From positions 20,599,809 through 20,663,808 of the forward strand of contig NC_040011.1 of assembly GCF_000972845.2 (NCBI RefSeq): 64,000 nt of DNA, read 5' to 3'. Made by a program: the position numbers and the translations under genes. Shown here piece by piece: positions 12,561-30,016 of this stretch. The DNA comes from Larimichthys crocea. Lineage: Eukaryota > Chordata > Actinopteri > Sciaenidae. The notes below the pieces were generated by a model that had not been told where the DNA came from, searched no databases, and saw only the letters and a program-made list of their open reading frames with translations. Every line of letters begins with the position of its first letter. Positions within the stretch are counted from its first letter, which is position 1.

Positions 12561-13149
12561 ATTACAGTAGCAGTGGAACCTGTGATAGAGATAGAGAGAC
12601 ACAGATGCACAGCAGCAGCAAATCATCAACTAACTATAAACTATGATGGAGATATGGTAACAATATTACCAGTAATAATATATGTAGAGGACGTCATGCA
12701 GGATCACAGCAGAGTTTTCAGTAAAGGGAGATGTGATTGCATCTTCAATCAATACCATGTCTGACTAGGCATAACCCTGATCATCCATCACCTGTTACCA
12801 ACAAACCTGTTTACCTGTGTCCAAACATTTTTGTGCACTCAGCAACTTTTACATTTTTTGTTTGGTTTGTTGCAAAAAATAAAGTGTATCGGTTTGGACA
12901 ATACATTTCTTGTCATTGTGCTGCATTCAGTTGAATATATGATAGAAAAGGATTTGAAAATCATTGCAGCTGTTACGTGTTACAGTGTATTTTGTAATCA
13001 GAAGTGGCACAGCTCAGCTTCAAGCTCTCAGGCTTGATTTATTTGTGGGAGATATTTTTCAAACCAGTCACTGCTGAAATGTTGATCAGGAGAAACAGAG
13101 ATGTTCAGCTTCACAGTGCTGATTGTAATGCCAGAAGATTAGTGTCATG

Positions 13150-13465
13150 TCAATTTTATTCACAGAGCCACAAATTAACTTGAGGAAAAAACAGGTGAGT
13201 TACCTGCCGCTGCTTAAAATGAGCTCATCACAGGACACACAAACAACCATTCACACTCACATTCACAGCTATGGCCAGTTTAGAGTCATCAATTAACCTA
13301 TAAAGGTCATGTATTTGGATTGTAGGAGGAATCTGGAGTACCTGGAGAGAACCCACATGGACACAGGGAGAACATGCATACTCCACACAGAAAGGCTCAG
13401 CTGAGGTCTGAACCAGGAACCTTCTGCTGTGAGTTGACAGTGCTAATCACTGCTAATACCATGCA
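13150..13465 (+). repeat. Dispersed teleost repeat with degenerate tRNA-like B box
   Basis: Contains the very common fish repeat core (blocks like CCAGTTTAGAGTCATCAATT and GGAGAGAACCCACATGGACA, then AACATGCATACTCCACACAG). Toward its end GAGGTCTGAACCAGGAACCT resembles an antisense tRNA B box. It is non-coding. Confidence 0.6.
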
Positions 13466-13469
13466 ACCC

Positions 13470-16400
13470 AACTGTAACCATGTAGCACACATTTGAAAAA
13501 TAATCAGGGTTTACCATGTATATATTAATCAGCTGTCCAGACACTGACAGATAGTAAATTATGCTTTTCACACCTCTCAGCATAAATCTATTCTAAAATG
13601 ACATCCAGACTTTAGATTAAACACAAATTGTTGCCATGGTAGAGAGCTTGGCAAATATAAATACATTTTTCACTTTAAACATGCATGTCAAATATTGAGA
13701 GTCATACTTGAGAACTTACTATATTTTAAAAAAGAATGTTTAACTTAGCTCCTGATATCCATTAAATGCAACACATAAATTCTGTCAGGATTCTCAACAT
13801 TTGTCATCTGTCTTTTAAACATCTGTCATCTACTATTCATTAAAAAGAAGCAGGAGCTGTTTTAAATGTATGATTAACTGTTATGTCAGTCACGTCTTTC
13901 TAACAATGGACATTTCATTACGCAGTTAAAGTGTTTTATAGTGGCTTGAATACACATACAAAGGATTGAAGCTGACTCTTAAGTAAGGATGGAGAGATGT
14001 TGGAGTGAAGCTCCTCACAGAGCTCATCAGTGGAGAAGCTGTTTTCCAGTTACAGCTCTCTTCAACATCCAGTCTTCAATCCATCTTTCACCTCTCAATA
14101 AACTAATAGTTCTAATGTGTGAAAATTGATCTCCAGGGGCCTTCTACCTCCTCCTCCCACAGCACTTTCTCATCCCCTCTCTTTGCTCACCTTCTTCTAC
14201 AACTGATTAATGATCTTGTTGCTTCTGGGAAACAAATATTGATTTCTTTTTCTTTGCATAAACCTTTGTTTTAAAGTATGCTGTCCGAGCAGAATGAACG
14301 GGAAAACAGTTGTTTTACCGTCAGTCTGTGGGTGATCACAGACTGGCACATGTACAGAAATTGACAGTTTTTATGATGATGCAAAATTTTCTTGGTGTTT
14401 CAGAGAGAAAACATCAATTCATGTTATTTAAAAAATAGAATTCATTTGTGATTATGGTTTTGGGTTGTTAACCTAGAATACTGAACTTTATAATGCATCT
14501 ACACTCTTACGGCAACAGAAATGAATAAACCAATTTGGACTTGATAGTCAACGATTAAACTCTACAAAGAAATTGCATCATGTGTATGATCCTGCCTCAC
14601 CACATCTCCATCAGCCATCTTCGAGGTGGAGCTGGGTCTGATGCTGTGACTTGGCTTGACTTGGACTGAAGATTTCTTATGATTTAAAGCGCTGGCTCAT
14701 TGTTGATGCAACAAACTTCACAGCAAACATCTGAAGATGTTGTTAGAGGTCAGTGTGAACACTTCCTCTGCAGCACTACAGCCTTCTCAGAACTTTGATT
14801 TAACGTTTAATGCAGTCTTTATGTACTACAGTTTGTTTGACATGCATTAAAATACATTTTGGAACTTGCAGTTTTAATTTCTGCTGTAACGTGACTAGAA
14901 TTGATATTCTTATAATGACAACATATCACATGTGAAAACAATGTGACGATATGAAAGGGGTCGCTGGTAATGATTAATGTGAATCTGCAGCTTCCCTGGG
15001 CTTTACAGAGCTTTATATATAGCTTTAGCCACCGCTTTACCAGTTTGGTTCACTCTCACAGATCCTATAGTGTCAGTTTCAGCCGTAGAAGCAGCTGTTT
15101 CCACCACACTGCCTGTGTTTAATGCTGAACAGACTACAGACACAATGAGAGACTAGCTGGTGAACATGGAAGAATGTTTAGCAGCTTAAGAGACATTTTG
15201 TATATATTCCTCAGCTCATCTATTTAAACGGTGATGATATGTCAATGTTCACAACTTGTCTTTACTGAAGTTTAAAGCTGCACTAATCAATATTTTTATC
15301 GTAACTACTTCATGTGTAATGCTTGTAATGCTTTTTAACATCTTTCAACTTGTTTTGGTTTTATGACTCACAACCTTTCTGTTCGGGATGATATGATTTT
15401 ATTTATGGATTTTTGTCTTAGTGCGTTTTCTGCACAACTGTTTATGAAGGTAAAAAAGAAAAGAAACATTATGCATGTCCTTTTAGTGTAGCAAACAGTG
15501 AAGCCACCACTGTCCAATGTACTAATTGCTTGTTATTATTTTTTTTTATTATTTATTATGTCATTATTCCAACATTTCTTTCTTTGAGTAAAAACATTGG
15601 CTTAACTGTCTTCCCAAGGGGATCTGTGGAGCTGGGAAATGTGAGCAATGCTTAGCACTACCTTGTGAACCCCCCCTCCCAAAGATTATATCTGCTCCTC
15701 ACACAGATTGACCCCGGAACACACTGAGCTGGACCAGGCCGGTGTGAATCATGTCCTGCAGCCATGTTTCATAAAGACACAGCATGCTGCGGCACCGGCC
15801 TCCGTGTTCTCTATTGCTGACTGTTTGTAGTGCTGGCATCACAGACTGTAACTTACACTGATGTAAATATTGTTACCTGCCACTGAAAGAGCATAGTGAA
15901 CATCATCAGGAACAGATTCAACCTCTCCAAATATATTCCAATAATAACATGGGCCTCCAACACTTTATATGATATATGTGTCAAGCACAACTTTATTTAA
16001 TTCAACATTTAAGCATAATATAAATTCATAAAGTTTTCTTTCAGGGGCCCTTCTACAAATGTTCCTCAGGATTATGTAATAATGCTAGTGTTGGCTCTGT
16101 CACATCAGTTCATACTGGTGTTAGTGGTTGTGGTGGCTGAATACAAACATATCAGTTTCTACTCAGACCTCAAAGATACACACACATGTTTTTGTGAGTA
16201 ATACTGAAAGTAAGTATAACAAGAATACTACACAGAATATCTTTAATATTTGTCATTGTACAAGTCAGTCCCAGAAGAAACGGCACAGTAACTTGAAAAT
16301 CAAATATGAATGCAAATAAATTAAACATATAGAACCTACTGTGATAATGTGAGACTAGCAAAGTTGTTAAATGCATTTCCTTCCTCAATATTTGCAAAGC

Positions 16401-16640
16401 CGATTTTTACAAAATCTCCTGTCATGCTCTGATTACAACAATGTTTGTTAGCCTCCACTCTTTTTCTTCACTGCCTTTATTGGCATGTCACTTATTCTTA
16501 TGTACTGTACTCTTATGTAATGCTGACCAGTGGAATACTGACTGTGCACATATATGTACAACATTGTGCACGTGCACGGCAAACAAATTCTGAAGAAACA
16601 TAGTTGACTGTTAAGTCTTATATCTTCTCCATGATGCCTC
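13470..16640. other. Intergenic, AT-rich, no gene recognised
   Basis: No supported exon. A repeat fragment with GAGACTAGCTGGTGAACATG lies at about 15080-15210, in the opposite orientation to the related one near 7055-7130. The segment 15660-15850 is GC-richer and non-repetitive, without a usable frame. The rest is unrecognised. Confidence 0.4.
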
Positions 16641-16654
16641 TCTTGTGGCCTCTC

Positions 16655-16905
16655 CTTTAAAGGTTCACTGTGTCAGATTTAGAGATCTCTGTCTATTGAA
16701 CATGTCAGAAATGGAATATATTCTTCATAACTATGTTTTCATCAGTTCATAATCACCTGAAAATGAAAATGGTTATGTTTCTGGTCTTACAATGAGCCAC
16801 AGGCCCTTTGCCACAGAGTCTGCAATGTTGAACCTCCATCTTTCTACAGTAGCCTAGACCGGACAAACTAAACACTGACTCTAAATAGAGACTGTCACAT
16901 TAAAG
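16655..16905 (+). repeat. Teleost MITE-like interspersed repeat
   Basis: Recognisable blocks in order: AAGGTTCACTGTGTCAGATT, CATAATCACCTGAAAATGAA, AATGAGCCACAG, then CTTTCTACAGTAGCC and GGACAAACTAAACACTG. This matches a very common non-autonomous DNA element of fish genomes. Termini are eroded, so no TSD was assigned. Confidence 0.5.
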
Positions 16906-17204
16906 GTATGATGAGCTGAATGGGAATGAAGGCTGTTCTAAATATGAAAGATTGTTTAATTCATTTAATTTAAAAACAGCCAATGATAATGCCGCCCAGA
17001 GTTAAGTGTATCACAAATGAAAAAATATTATTGTAAAATTAAAATTAAAGATGTGTTTCAAATTTTTTCCGAAATATGACAGAATAATATGTAATATATA
17101 AAATATGAACAATCTGTTTTCTCACTTGGAAAGTGAATCAGTTTGAACATGCTAACAGACATTAACCAACATTTATAATGTGAAATTAGTCGTAATTACA
17201 CAGT

Positions 17205-17345
17205 ATTGTACACTGTAAAAAAAAGTAGTACAGTAAAAAGGGGCAGTTGTGGATGCCAGAATTTTACAGTAAAATGTTTTCTTCTGATTTCACTTTGGCG
17301 TTTTATTGCATATTTTACACTACAAATACAAGTTTTTTCCATGAA
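17205..17345 (+). repeat. Interspersed repeat fragment (CACTGTAAAAA family)
   Basis: Starts CACTGTAAAAAAAAGTAGTA and contains GTTGTGGATGCCAGAATTTT with repeated ACAGTAAAA motifs, a common fish repeat signature. Non-coding. Confidence 0.4.
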
Positions 17346-17644
17346 AAGAAATGCTGTTTTGCCATTTAACTGACAGGAAAATATCACATGAATGCCATAT
17401 AAAATCAAATTTTTGCCATGAAATATTACACTGTTTAATGAATGATACCTCAGAACTGTTTCTCGAGTACTGAATAAAATATGAGTATTGAAGGTGTGTA
17501 CTGTATAAGAAAATCTCCATTACTTTATTAGACTGAATATGACATGAAGGACATACAACACCCTGCAGTGTGAAGGTGACTGGTTACACTTGACTTTCTC
17601 ATGGATAGTCCTCCAGTCGGCCCCACCTCAAGACATGTGGCTGC

Positions 17645-17645
<1 letters not shown>

Positions 17646-17672
<27 letters not shown>
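17646..17672. repeat. (TG)n microsatellite
   Basis: About 13 TG dinucleotides. Confidence 0.95.
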
Positions 17673-17676
<4 letters not shown>

Positions 17677-18289
17677 ATGTCAATGCAGGCCCCATCTCTT
17701 TCAGCACCTCCGCTCTGCTGTTAAACTACATTCCTCCCACCTCTGAAGCCCAAGTATGTTCCCTTGCACTAACCTGTTACCATTAGGCCATTCATCAACG
17801 TTTGACTGTCCAAACATAAGAGGTGTTAGGGAGACAGTGCGGCCAGAGCGGTTTGGAAGCTTTCCAGTGACCCTGGTTGTGGAGAAGGTTTCCAGTCAGA
17901 GCACATAAAGTCTGCAAGAAAATGACGCCGATGTTTTGAAATCAGAGATATTTTGAGTTGCAAATTAACATTCTGGTCAAAGAGATTGAATAAAGGATCT
18001 TTGATGCCACAGCTGACGAAGCTTATTTTGGATGCACCGGGTCAAAAGTATCACCGTGACTCGAAATATATTTTCTTTTATCTTGTTAATATCCCTTTGG
18101 TCTTTCTTGCCTTAGTGGATACAGAGGTTTATTTGGTGTTTTAATATTCTCATGTTGTCACAGTAGGCTTTCCATGAAAACAGACAAATTTTCCATGAGA
18201 AGAAGAACATGAACTGTGGGATGGATCAGCTCAGAGGGTAGTGTAGGCAGCACAGAGTAAACCCATGTTACCAGCTCTGTGAGGCTCTA

Positions 18290-18770
18290 CTTGAGCTAAA
18301 TGCTCACATTAGCATGCTAACGTGCATGCAGTGATAATGCTAGCATGTTTATGGCTCAGCAGGTGTAATATTTGCCATGTCCACTGTGTTGGTTTAGTGT
18401 CTTAGTGTGCAAGCATTTGCTGAGGCTGATGGTATTTTGTCATAAACCAAAGTTATTTTGACTCCATAATGGTGCAACATGAAATGTAAGGAGATCAAAG
18501 TTATTAGAATTTATCTTCATGAATGTATGCACAAAGTTTCACAGCAATCCATCATGTAAGCGTTGACATATTTGTATAAAGCGTGGTGGTGGTGCTAGAT
18601 GAGAGGTCAGAGGATCATCAAAGGAAGCGGGATACATTGTCTGGGTTCCACAGATATCTGTACGCAATCCATGTTAAGACATTCTCAGCTTAAGTGAAAA
18701 TTTTGACCTGCTGGTGTCGCTGGTGGAGAAGACAGAGGATCAACAAAGTCGTTACAATGTATACCCTTAC
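18290..18770 (+). repeat. Dispersed teleost repeat (GCTAGC/ATGCTAAC family)
   Basis: Starts with clustered TTAGCATGCTAACGTGCATG and GATAATGCTAGC motifs, then GAGGCTGATGGTATTTTGTC, CATAAACCAAAGT, TTTCACAGCAATCCATC and GTGGTGGTGCTAGATGAGAG. A second, shorter partial copy follows at 18690-18760 (TTTTGACCTGCTGGTGTCGC). Related sequence in the opposite orientation is at 40801-40990 in htra4 intron 7. Confidence 0.55.
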
Positions 18771-18774
18771 ACTT

Positions 18775-21030
18775 CTGTTGTAAATTTACCTTCATTCCAC
18801 ATATTGCTTATTAAGATTTTTCAGTCTGAACCACAATTGTCAACCACCTGGTGATGCTAAATTCAAATTCGGCAGTTAACCAAAGTCAGTAGGATTCACG
18901 GTTCTCCATGTGCAGCTGTGGTAACTGAACAACTCAACTACAAAGACTCCTGTAGGCTGTGTTCAGACCAAATCAGGCAATGCAAAGAATGGTAGTGTGC
19001 GAGGGGTACTGGGGGTATGGGTGTGTAGGCTTGAGGTAATGGTGATGTCGGTCAGTTTTGTTAAACATATAGAAATCTGGATGACATTTTGTATAAACAT
19101 TTAAGGTTCCCAGAGGATGAGCCCTACTGATTGGTGATCCTGACCTTTTTTCTTCCGTCATGATGTTGCATGTTAGACCAGATTTAAATATCTCAACAGC
19201 TAATGGACACATTTCCAGAACTTTTGATGAATTGTGATGTAAAAAAAAATGTCTTGAATTTGTGTTTTATACTAGGTCTTAAAAACATTTGGTATCTCTG
19301 CTCCATCGATTTTGATCGTGAGTCTAATTCTGGTTCATTATAGGAGTGCAGTGTAGAAATGGTGGAATACTCTTTTGACTGTTGTTTCTATAATCGTTTT
19401 TGCCTGATGAAGGTTCCTTTTCCAGTCCTCCAAGCTGCTTCTGACTTATGGACCATATCCCCAGATCCCAAAGAGTCCATCCAGTAATGTGGAGGTTTTA
19501 CTCAGGAGAATGTGTTACTGGGCAGTGACCCAGTGGAGATCTGCGGGTTTATCCTCAGTGACAGGTTTCACACGCAGCTTGTGGGCCAAACCCACAAATA
19601 ACAGCCAGGCGTCTTGTTTGCCATCATTCTCGGTCCTGTTTCAGATTACTGACTGGCTCTTTGAAGTTGGCTGATGGACAGGCAGGGTTTTCCCCTGCTT
19701 CTCTGCCAGAAAAAGATTGGGTCATCAACAGCTCTGCCACCCACCACATATCTTGAATGACCTCTGAATAAGAAGTGTGCTTACTTAGGCATCTGATCAG
19801 AGAGCTGTCGGGAAGCTGTAACAAAAGAGTCCAGTATGAGGTATTTCCTGATTTCACAGCAGAGTCTTTGCGGAAATACAAGCCTCTGTGTGTTGCTTTT
19901 AGAAAAACTGCTGTTACCCCTTACCATTGTTTCATCAAAGCTTATGACTAGCTGTACCAACCTATAAATGTCAGTCACTGACTCTGAACTTTAAGTCCAG
20001 TGGGAGATACTCACTGCTGACTGTATTTTCTGCCGACTAGGCTGCTACAACTAAAGTTGTTTCATTGTCATCATTGGTAGTCCATGTGTTGAGTCTGGGT
20101 TAAGGTTTAAGTTATGGGGGCAATATTACCAGAGCCGGGGCATCGCGAACCTCAGATGCAAACAAATATAGTGTTTCTGTATGATCTGGTTCATCACAGC
20201 ACATCAGTTTCAGGAGTTCTATTCTCCCAGTTAAACTGTCGCCCATATCATTCAGTCAATTAAGATAATTTAAAATGAGGACCTTCAGTATTTTCATCAA
20301 GTATTTAGTGATCTACACCTATTTTAATGTGACATGTGCTTTGGTAGGTCCCAAGTATATTCTTTGCTAAGTTGTACGTGATAGTTTAGCAGTCTTTTTT
20401 TCAGTTTGTCTTTTTCATACTGACAGTCTGCCATGCATCACAATAACATGTCCTTGTTTCATACTGGTTAAAACACACTCATCTCAAAATAGTGAATGTC
20501 ATGTCACATACTGTACAAAGTGGTAATACGGGGTAATAGGTAATACGATGTCATGAGTGACATTTCACTTAACTTTGTTCACTTATTACATCCTCAAACC
20601 TTCATCAACCGGAGATGAATGAAACTATAAAGACCACCAGATGCTAAAGCTGTTTTTCTCAAAATACATTTTCCAGTCAAGAATGTGAAACACTGCTGAA
20701 TTATGTAGGAACAGTGTATTCTCACTGGTTACTTAATAGTCCAACAGCAGTCAGCAGCTCAGCGTCTGTCTTTCAGCCTTTTATTTCATGAACTCTGCCT
20801 GATGACTAAAAGTCAGTCCCAGATACACTCTTGCCCAATGGCTTCTTGCTCACTTACTCTATCATTTTCTTTTGTTAGCTTCCTCTGTCCTCTCCAGTCT
20901 CTTAGCCTCTGCCACTATCTATGTTTATAGAAGCTGCTGAGCCTGGTTACATTACCTGCTTGCAACAGCCCCATTCCACCTTTACCCTCTTCCTAGACCT
21001 GAAAATGTTCTCCAGTAAAGTTTACAGGTA
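18775..21030. other. Intergenic, no gene recognised
   Basis: Unrecognised single-copy-looking sequence of average composition with no supported exon. Confidence 0.4.
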
Positions 21031-21034
21031 ATGA

Positions 21035-21265
21035 AGCTATCTAACATTAGCTAACAGCAGCTACAGTTGGCAGCAGTTCACTGTCCATCAGGAAACTCTG
21101 TAAATCACAGAGACTTGAGGTGGAGCAGCTGGAGGACGTCAGAGAGAAAAGCAGAAAACATAAAATATGATCCAGTTTCACCAAAATCAGTCAAATAGTT
21201 GGTGGTGTGTGACTTAGTGCTGTAAAACACACTTCACATGAACCAGAGCCCAAAATTACAATGTA
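21035..21265 (+). repeat. MITE-like repeat fragment
   Basis: Blocks such as AACATTAGCTAACAGCAGCT, CACCAAAATCAGTCAAATAG and GTTGGTGGTGTGTGACTTAG are typical of a dispersed teleost DNA element. The ends are not defined. Confidence 0.4.
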
Positions 21266-22176
21266 AGAACAGACTTACGGGGTGCAGAGCGGGAATGACA
21301 TCTGATTATGTGAACCTGATTAAGTCAGTGTATCATCAGAATGATAGTGAAGTTACATGATCTCACTTTAATGTGAAATCAAACATGCTGTGATAAAATC
21401 TGGGTAAATTGTGTTAATGTAATGTTATAAAATACAGCATGAATATGAGCATAGGTTGAATCACTAATGTGGCAGATCAACTGATGCAGCAACAAAAACA
21501 TTTAAACGCAGAAACTTGAATTTCATGGATTGTTTTGTTGTATTGACTTTCTTCACACTTCATGGTTTTATGCAACTTCATATTGACCACCACCTCTTCA
21601 TGTTGACATACTGTGAGCCCCCGCAGTGCTCCACATCAGGGGTGGCACACACGTCTCCCCCTGAACCTGCCGCCCTCACTCACAGAAAGTTTTCCCTGGG
21701 ACGTTCCTACACTGTCATGGACCACTGAGCAATAAAAACCCTGTAACCAAACCCAGAGCCTAATCCAGCCGGGACAATTGCTGGCAGAGGCTGCACCTCC
21801 ACAGATCTGAACCGCTGCGCTGTCCTCATGCAGCGCTGTATGGTAGGAGAGACCACATCAGCGGAGCTACTCGAACCACAGGACACTGGAATGATGTGGG
21901 GAGACTTAAAGTCAGACCAGAAAGCGTGGGTTGTGGATATGTGGGTTTCATGATAGTGAAGTTCTGTGGTTCATGGCATTGTTTTTGGGGACCCTCAGAT
22001 TGGACAACACAGATGATATGATTTCATGTGAACTGAGGGGGAAAGTTCCCCACATTTTTGTGCCTAATAAAGTGTTCTATGACTTAATTGGTTTACTTTA
22101 TAATAAATAGAGCTGAATTTTAACACCAGACTGTCACAAAAAGTGAAGTAAAAACTTGAGACAGGATTTTCTTGCA

Positions 22177-22183
22177 TATAAAG
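22177..22183 (+). promoter_or_regulatory. TATA-like box upstream of the T-box gene
   Basis: TATAAAG at 22177-22183, about 290 bp before the chosen ATG at 22469. If it is used, transcription would start near 22205-22215 and leave a roughly 260-nt 5' UTR in the same exon as the start codon. This UTR contains short upstream open frames. Confidence 0.4.
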
Positions 22184-22468
22184 TGCAATGCCAGGGAGGC
22201 TCCACCCACTGCTGGGTGTCATACTGAGTCCAAACGTGTCAAGGAGCAGATCAGCTTGGACACAGGCTGAGAGGCATCAGAGCGCACTGGACAGGATTTT
22301 AAGACAAACATCCCAAGAAAAGGAAAACACAGCGATAAGGCGGCTATCTTCACTGCGTTTTGGTGACTCTAAAAAATGCAGATACGCTCATCCTGCAGGT
22401 ATCAACGTGGCATAAGAGTATAACCCAAACAGAGCCGTGCGTAAAAGTTTATTTTTACTTTGGAGACC

Positions 22469-26857
<4,389 letters not shown>

Positions 26858-27219
26858 AAATACCGACTTAAGAGTGGTTATCACTGTTTGAAAGTGTCCT
26901 GCATGTGGTGTGCCCACTCCCATCATGAAGGCTGTCAGCTTGTGCCGACAACAATTATTTCAATCCAAGCTTGTATAATGCCAAAGTCTCTGCATACATA
27001 TCTGCATCTTATTGCCAGCATGACTGAATCAGTGTGATGCAAAAAGCATTTATTTCATTTCAATGAACATGACTTTATTAATAACATATTAAGTTGTCTT
27101 TATTGAAGCTATGCAGTGCTTGGTGGATTAAAGGTGAATTGAAAGATAAATTAAAAACACTTCTAGATTCAGATATGTCTTCCTTTTGAAGGCAGAAACA
27201 TTGAACTGACCAAATTCTG

Positions 27220-27225
27220 AATAAA
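27220..27225 (+). terminator. T-box gene polyadenylation signal
   Basis: AATAAA 363 nt beyond the stop codon at 26857, the first canonical hexamer downstream in this orientation. It gives a short 3' UTR. Confidence 0.6.
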
Positions 27226-27634
27226 GTTTGGAGTATGACATATAAACCTACACATATTTATATGAATATAGTCCCTTTGTGTAAAAAAATACTAGTCGCA
27301 AAACATCTTTTAGGTAATAACCTGACAATCAACTATCATCAGATTCTGCTTCAAATACTTCTCTCTGGTTGGTGCATGGACGTATGTGGTGACAATTTGG
27401 GAAATATGAAATAACCAAAAATTCCACTGGTGTAGAGGAGATGAATAAGAGAAGAGATTACACCTTCTAATTGTTTATTTTTATTTTTTAGATTTTCGAT
27501 TAACGCTGAACCTCAAAATTATAAATTATATATTTTTTTGTTTTAAAGTAGGTAGCCTTTGTTTTAATGGCAGCTTCATGATTTAGTCATCTGGAATGGC
27601 TTTTAATTAACAGATGTGCCAAAAAGTTCAAGCA

Positions 27635-28165
27635 GCAGACACATCAGTTGTTCAGAGGAGACTGTGTGCTGTTGAAATCCACGACTGAGGGAGACCAACA
27701 ACAAGAAGAGAACTGCTTGGGCCAAGAAAGCCAATGAATGGACATTAGACTAGTGGAAATCCGGACTTTGGACTTTGAGTCAATTTTGAGATTTTTTGGT
27801 GTGTTTTTGAAAGATGCATAGAAGTTGAATGGATGGGATCTGCATGTGTGGTTCCCACTTGAAGCTTAGAAGAGGAGCTGTGATGGTGTTCGGGTGCTTT
27901 TCTGGTGACATGATTGGTGATTTATTAAAAATTAAAGGTTAGCGACATGTCATCCTATCTGGTTCGAGCTTAGTAGGACCATCACTTGTTTTCCAACAGG
28001 ACAATGACCCAAAACACACCGTCAAGCTATTTAAAAGTTATTTGACCCGAGAAGGAGGTGATGCATCACATGACCTGGCCTCCACAATCACTCGACCTAA
28101 ACCCAATGGAGATGATTTGGGATGAGTTGGACTGCAGAGTGAAGGAAAAGCAGCCAAAAAGTGCT
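27635..28165 (+). pseudogene. Degenerate Tc1-like transposase remnant
   Basis: Plus-strand translation, with many stops and frame changes, contains Tc1/mariner DDE landmarks: FQQDNDPKHT (27991-28020), then WPPQSLDLNPMEMIWDEL (from about 28076). Upstream are weaker traces (QRRLCAVEIHD, VVPT, MVFGCFSGDM). It lies about 0.4 kb past the T-box gene polyadenylation signal. It is inactive. Confidence 0.8.
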
Positions 28166-28169
28166 GGCT

Positions 28170-29370
28170 TTTGTCCCAGACTCTATTAGTTTTAGCCAGT
28201 GGCTCCTAATAATCTGGCAAGTCATACACGCATCTCACTGTTCTGAGCTCAGCTGTCCTAAACACACTTTTGCTAGTAGTCTCAGTAGTACAGTTGGGAT
28301 TCCAGATAATAGAATATCCAGTGAATGTGACTTATACTTTTTTTGTTAAACATTTTAAACAACCACACTGACTAACAATGGCTTCTCAAATATGACATTA
28401 GGGCTGTGGTTGATGAGGCCAAAAATTACATCCTTTGTCTCTTTTCCTCAAAAAAAAAAAAAAAGAGGTCAACCTGTACCTGGACAACTCTGAAACTGAA
28501 TCTTTTTGATCTCCTACAAAATTAGTACAATGCAATGCCATTCAAAGTTAGAGTCTCTACTTGTTAACATTTTCTGCTTTCCCATCTTTGAATCTGAATG
28601 TGTCCCAGTGCATCTGCTTTCAGAAAACGCTGACATCTGCAGCAAACTAATGTCTGTATGGCAAGTCTAGGCCATACAGGCTAGAGACTTTCATTAAAGC
28701 ACAAATCAACTGAATGACAACAAAAATGGCAACAATAAAGTTGTTACAGTACATTTCATTACACTAACATACATATAGTAAAGAATGGAAGAAAACTGCT
28801 AACTGCATGCACCATCATATCTCTGTGACATCAGGTGTGTCAAGCTAGATGGATCTTGCAGAGTTTCCGAATTGGAATTCCATTCCAATGATCACAACTT
28901 CTGTCAATGGAAATGGAAATTGTTAGGCAAATTCACAGTCAATGGGCAAAATGTCTGTTTTTGGTATAAAAGAACAATAACAGATTAGGTAAATTAGGTG
29001 ACTGGGGCCATTAACATATATAAAAACACAGTATGTAACGTATAGCATGTAGTGTATGTGTACATTAAAGGGTTGACATTGGCTGAAAGGAAGTTCCTGT
29101 CTCTCATTCCTGTTTGTGGTCCTGACCCCAGGTTTAGAACCACTAAGCTATTTGCCAAGTCAGCATTACTCTACAGGAGTACCAACAAAGCATAAAATAT
29201 AAATAAATCTTTTTTTTCTTTTTCATACTCTACTGATGGTTATTTTAACATGTTACAGGCTTAGTCATTGAACATGTTTACATTGAGGACATAAAAATAT
29301 ATATGAAAAACAAAAATAATGTTTTTTATTCACCCTGAGTAATTTATTTAACCTGGATAACTGGAATGAA
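28170..29370. other. Intergenic, AT-rich, no gene recognised
   Basis: No supported exon. Contains an interrupted poly(A) at 28450-28463 and unrecognised sequence between the Tc1 remnant and the hAT MITE. Confidence 0.4.
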
Positions 29371-29383
29371 TTAACATATAAAC

Positions 29384-30016
29384 CAGAGATGTCCAAAGTC
29401 CAGCCCGGGGTCCAGTCACAGACTGCTAGGATTGTCAGGTACTGTAAACTGGTTCACTTTTATAATATATTATTTATGGCCTGCTAGGATTGTCAGATAC
29501 TGCATGGCTGGAAGATTAGATTTTTTGGTTGACATACAGTAATGAAGCATTTGAACCTGTAAGGACATAACTGCTGCTGTCATATATCTGTAGATGTGAC
29601 ACAAAATATTACTTTCTGAATGATCTTGTTAAAGAGTGATATGTTTTAAACTTAAATGTTAACAGATTTTGCATCACTCATAAAAAGTCATGTTTAGAAT
29701 GAACATGAGGTTCAGATTTGTATCAACTTTATGCAAGTTTAACATATTCCATACAGTTTATTCTTTGTTATCTGACTCCAGATGTGAAAGAAAGGAAGAA
29801 CTCGTTTTAGATTTGTTCACGCCCGATTGGTTTAGATTTGGTGACAAAAAAAAAAAAAAGATAGTTGTGACAATGAAAACAAAATTGTTACAGAAGAGTG
29901 CATTTGTATGTAACTCTTATTGTTCATTCTTTCATTTTTAAAATGTTATTATTGGCCCCCGGGCATCTTCACATTGTCAAATTTGGACCTCTTTAAAAGA
30001 AGTTTGGACACTCCTG
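29384..30016. mobile_element. hAT-type MITE, 633 bp, with perfect 8-bp TSD
   Basis: The left end CAGAGATGTCCAAAGT and the inverse of the right end CAGGAGTGTCCAAACT form imperfect terminal inverted repeats. Perfect 8-bp direct repeats ATATAAAC flank it at 29376-29383 and 30017-30024, the hallmark of hAT transposition. The internal GGCCCCCGGGCATCTTCACA block near the right end is a common teleost hAT MITE signature. No transposase is encoded. Confidence 0.9.

Larger units (their letters stand above)
11745..12715 (-). repeat. Interspersed retroelement-like repeat, copy A (middle layer)
   Basis: Minus-oriented copy of the family also found at 52701-53273. On the minus strand it ends in an ATTTGATTTGATTT-type tail (plus-strand 11745-11760), typical of a retroposed 3' end. 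It is split by the LTR at 11807-12245; with that removed, the flanks read straight through as in copy B. The part at 12470-12560 carries a small tandem amplification of an AATGA(T/C)AAAATGAC-like unit that copy B has only in reduced form. Confidence 0.75.
11150..12970 (-). mobile_element. Broken Tc1/mariner element, outer layer of a three-level nest
   Basis: The left end (11150-11215) and right end (about 12770-12970) match the long terminal repeats of a familiar teleost Tc1-like transposon. Key right-end strings are GAAAAGGATTTGAAAATCAT and CAGTTGAATATA; the left end carries AACAGAATGCAATGATTTAC. Next to the left end, 11218-11395 is antisense transposase sequence, including AGGGGTCAAAGGTCACAGGC. 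Most of the transposase is deleted. Between the two ends lie unrelated AT-rich DNA (11400-11740) and a second repeat (11745-12715) that itself holds a solo LTR. The element is dead. Confidence 0.7.

Noticed and set aside
22188..22415. 75-residue open frame just before the T-box gene
   Set aside because: It lies in the likely 5' UTR and ends before the T-box start; no recognisable domain.
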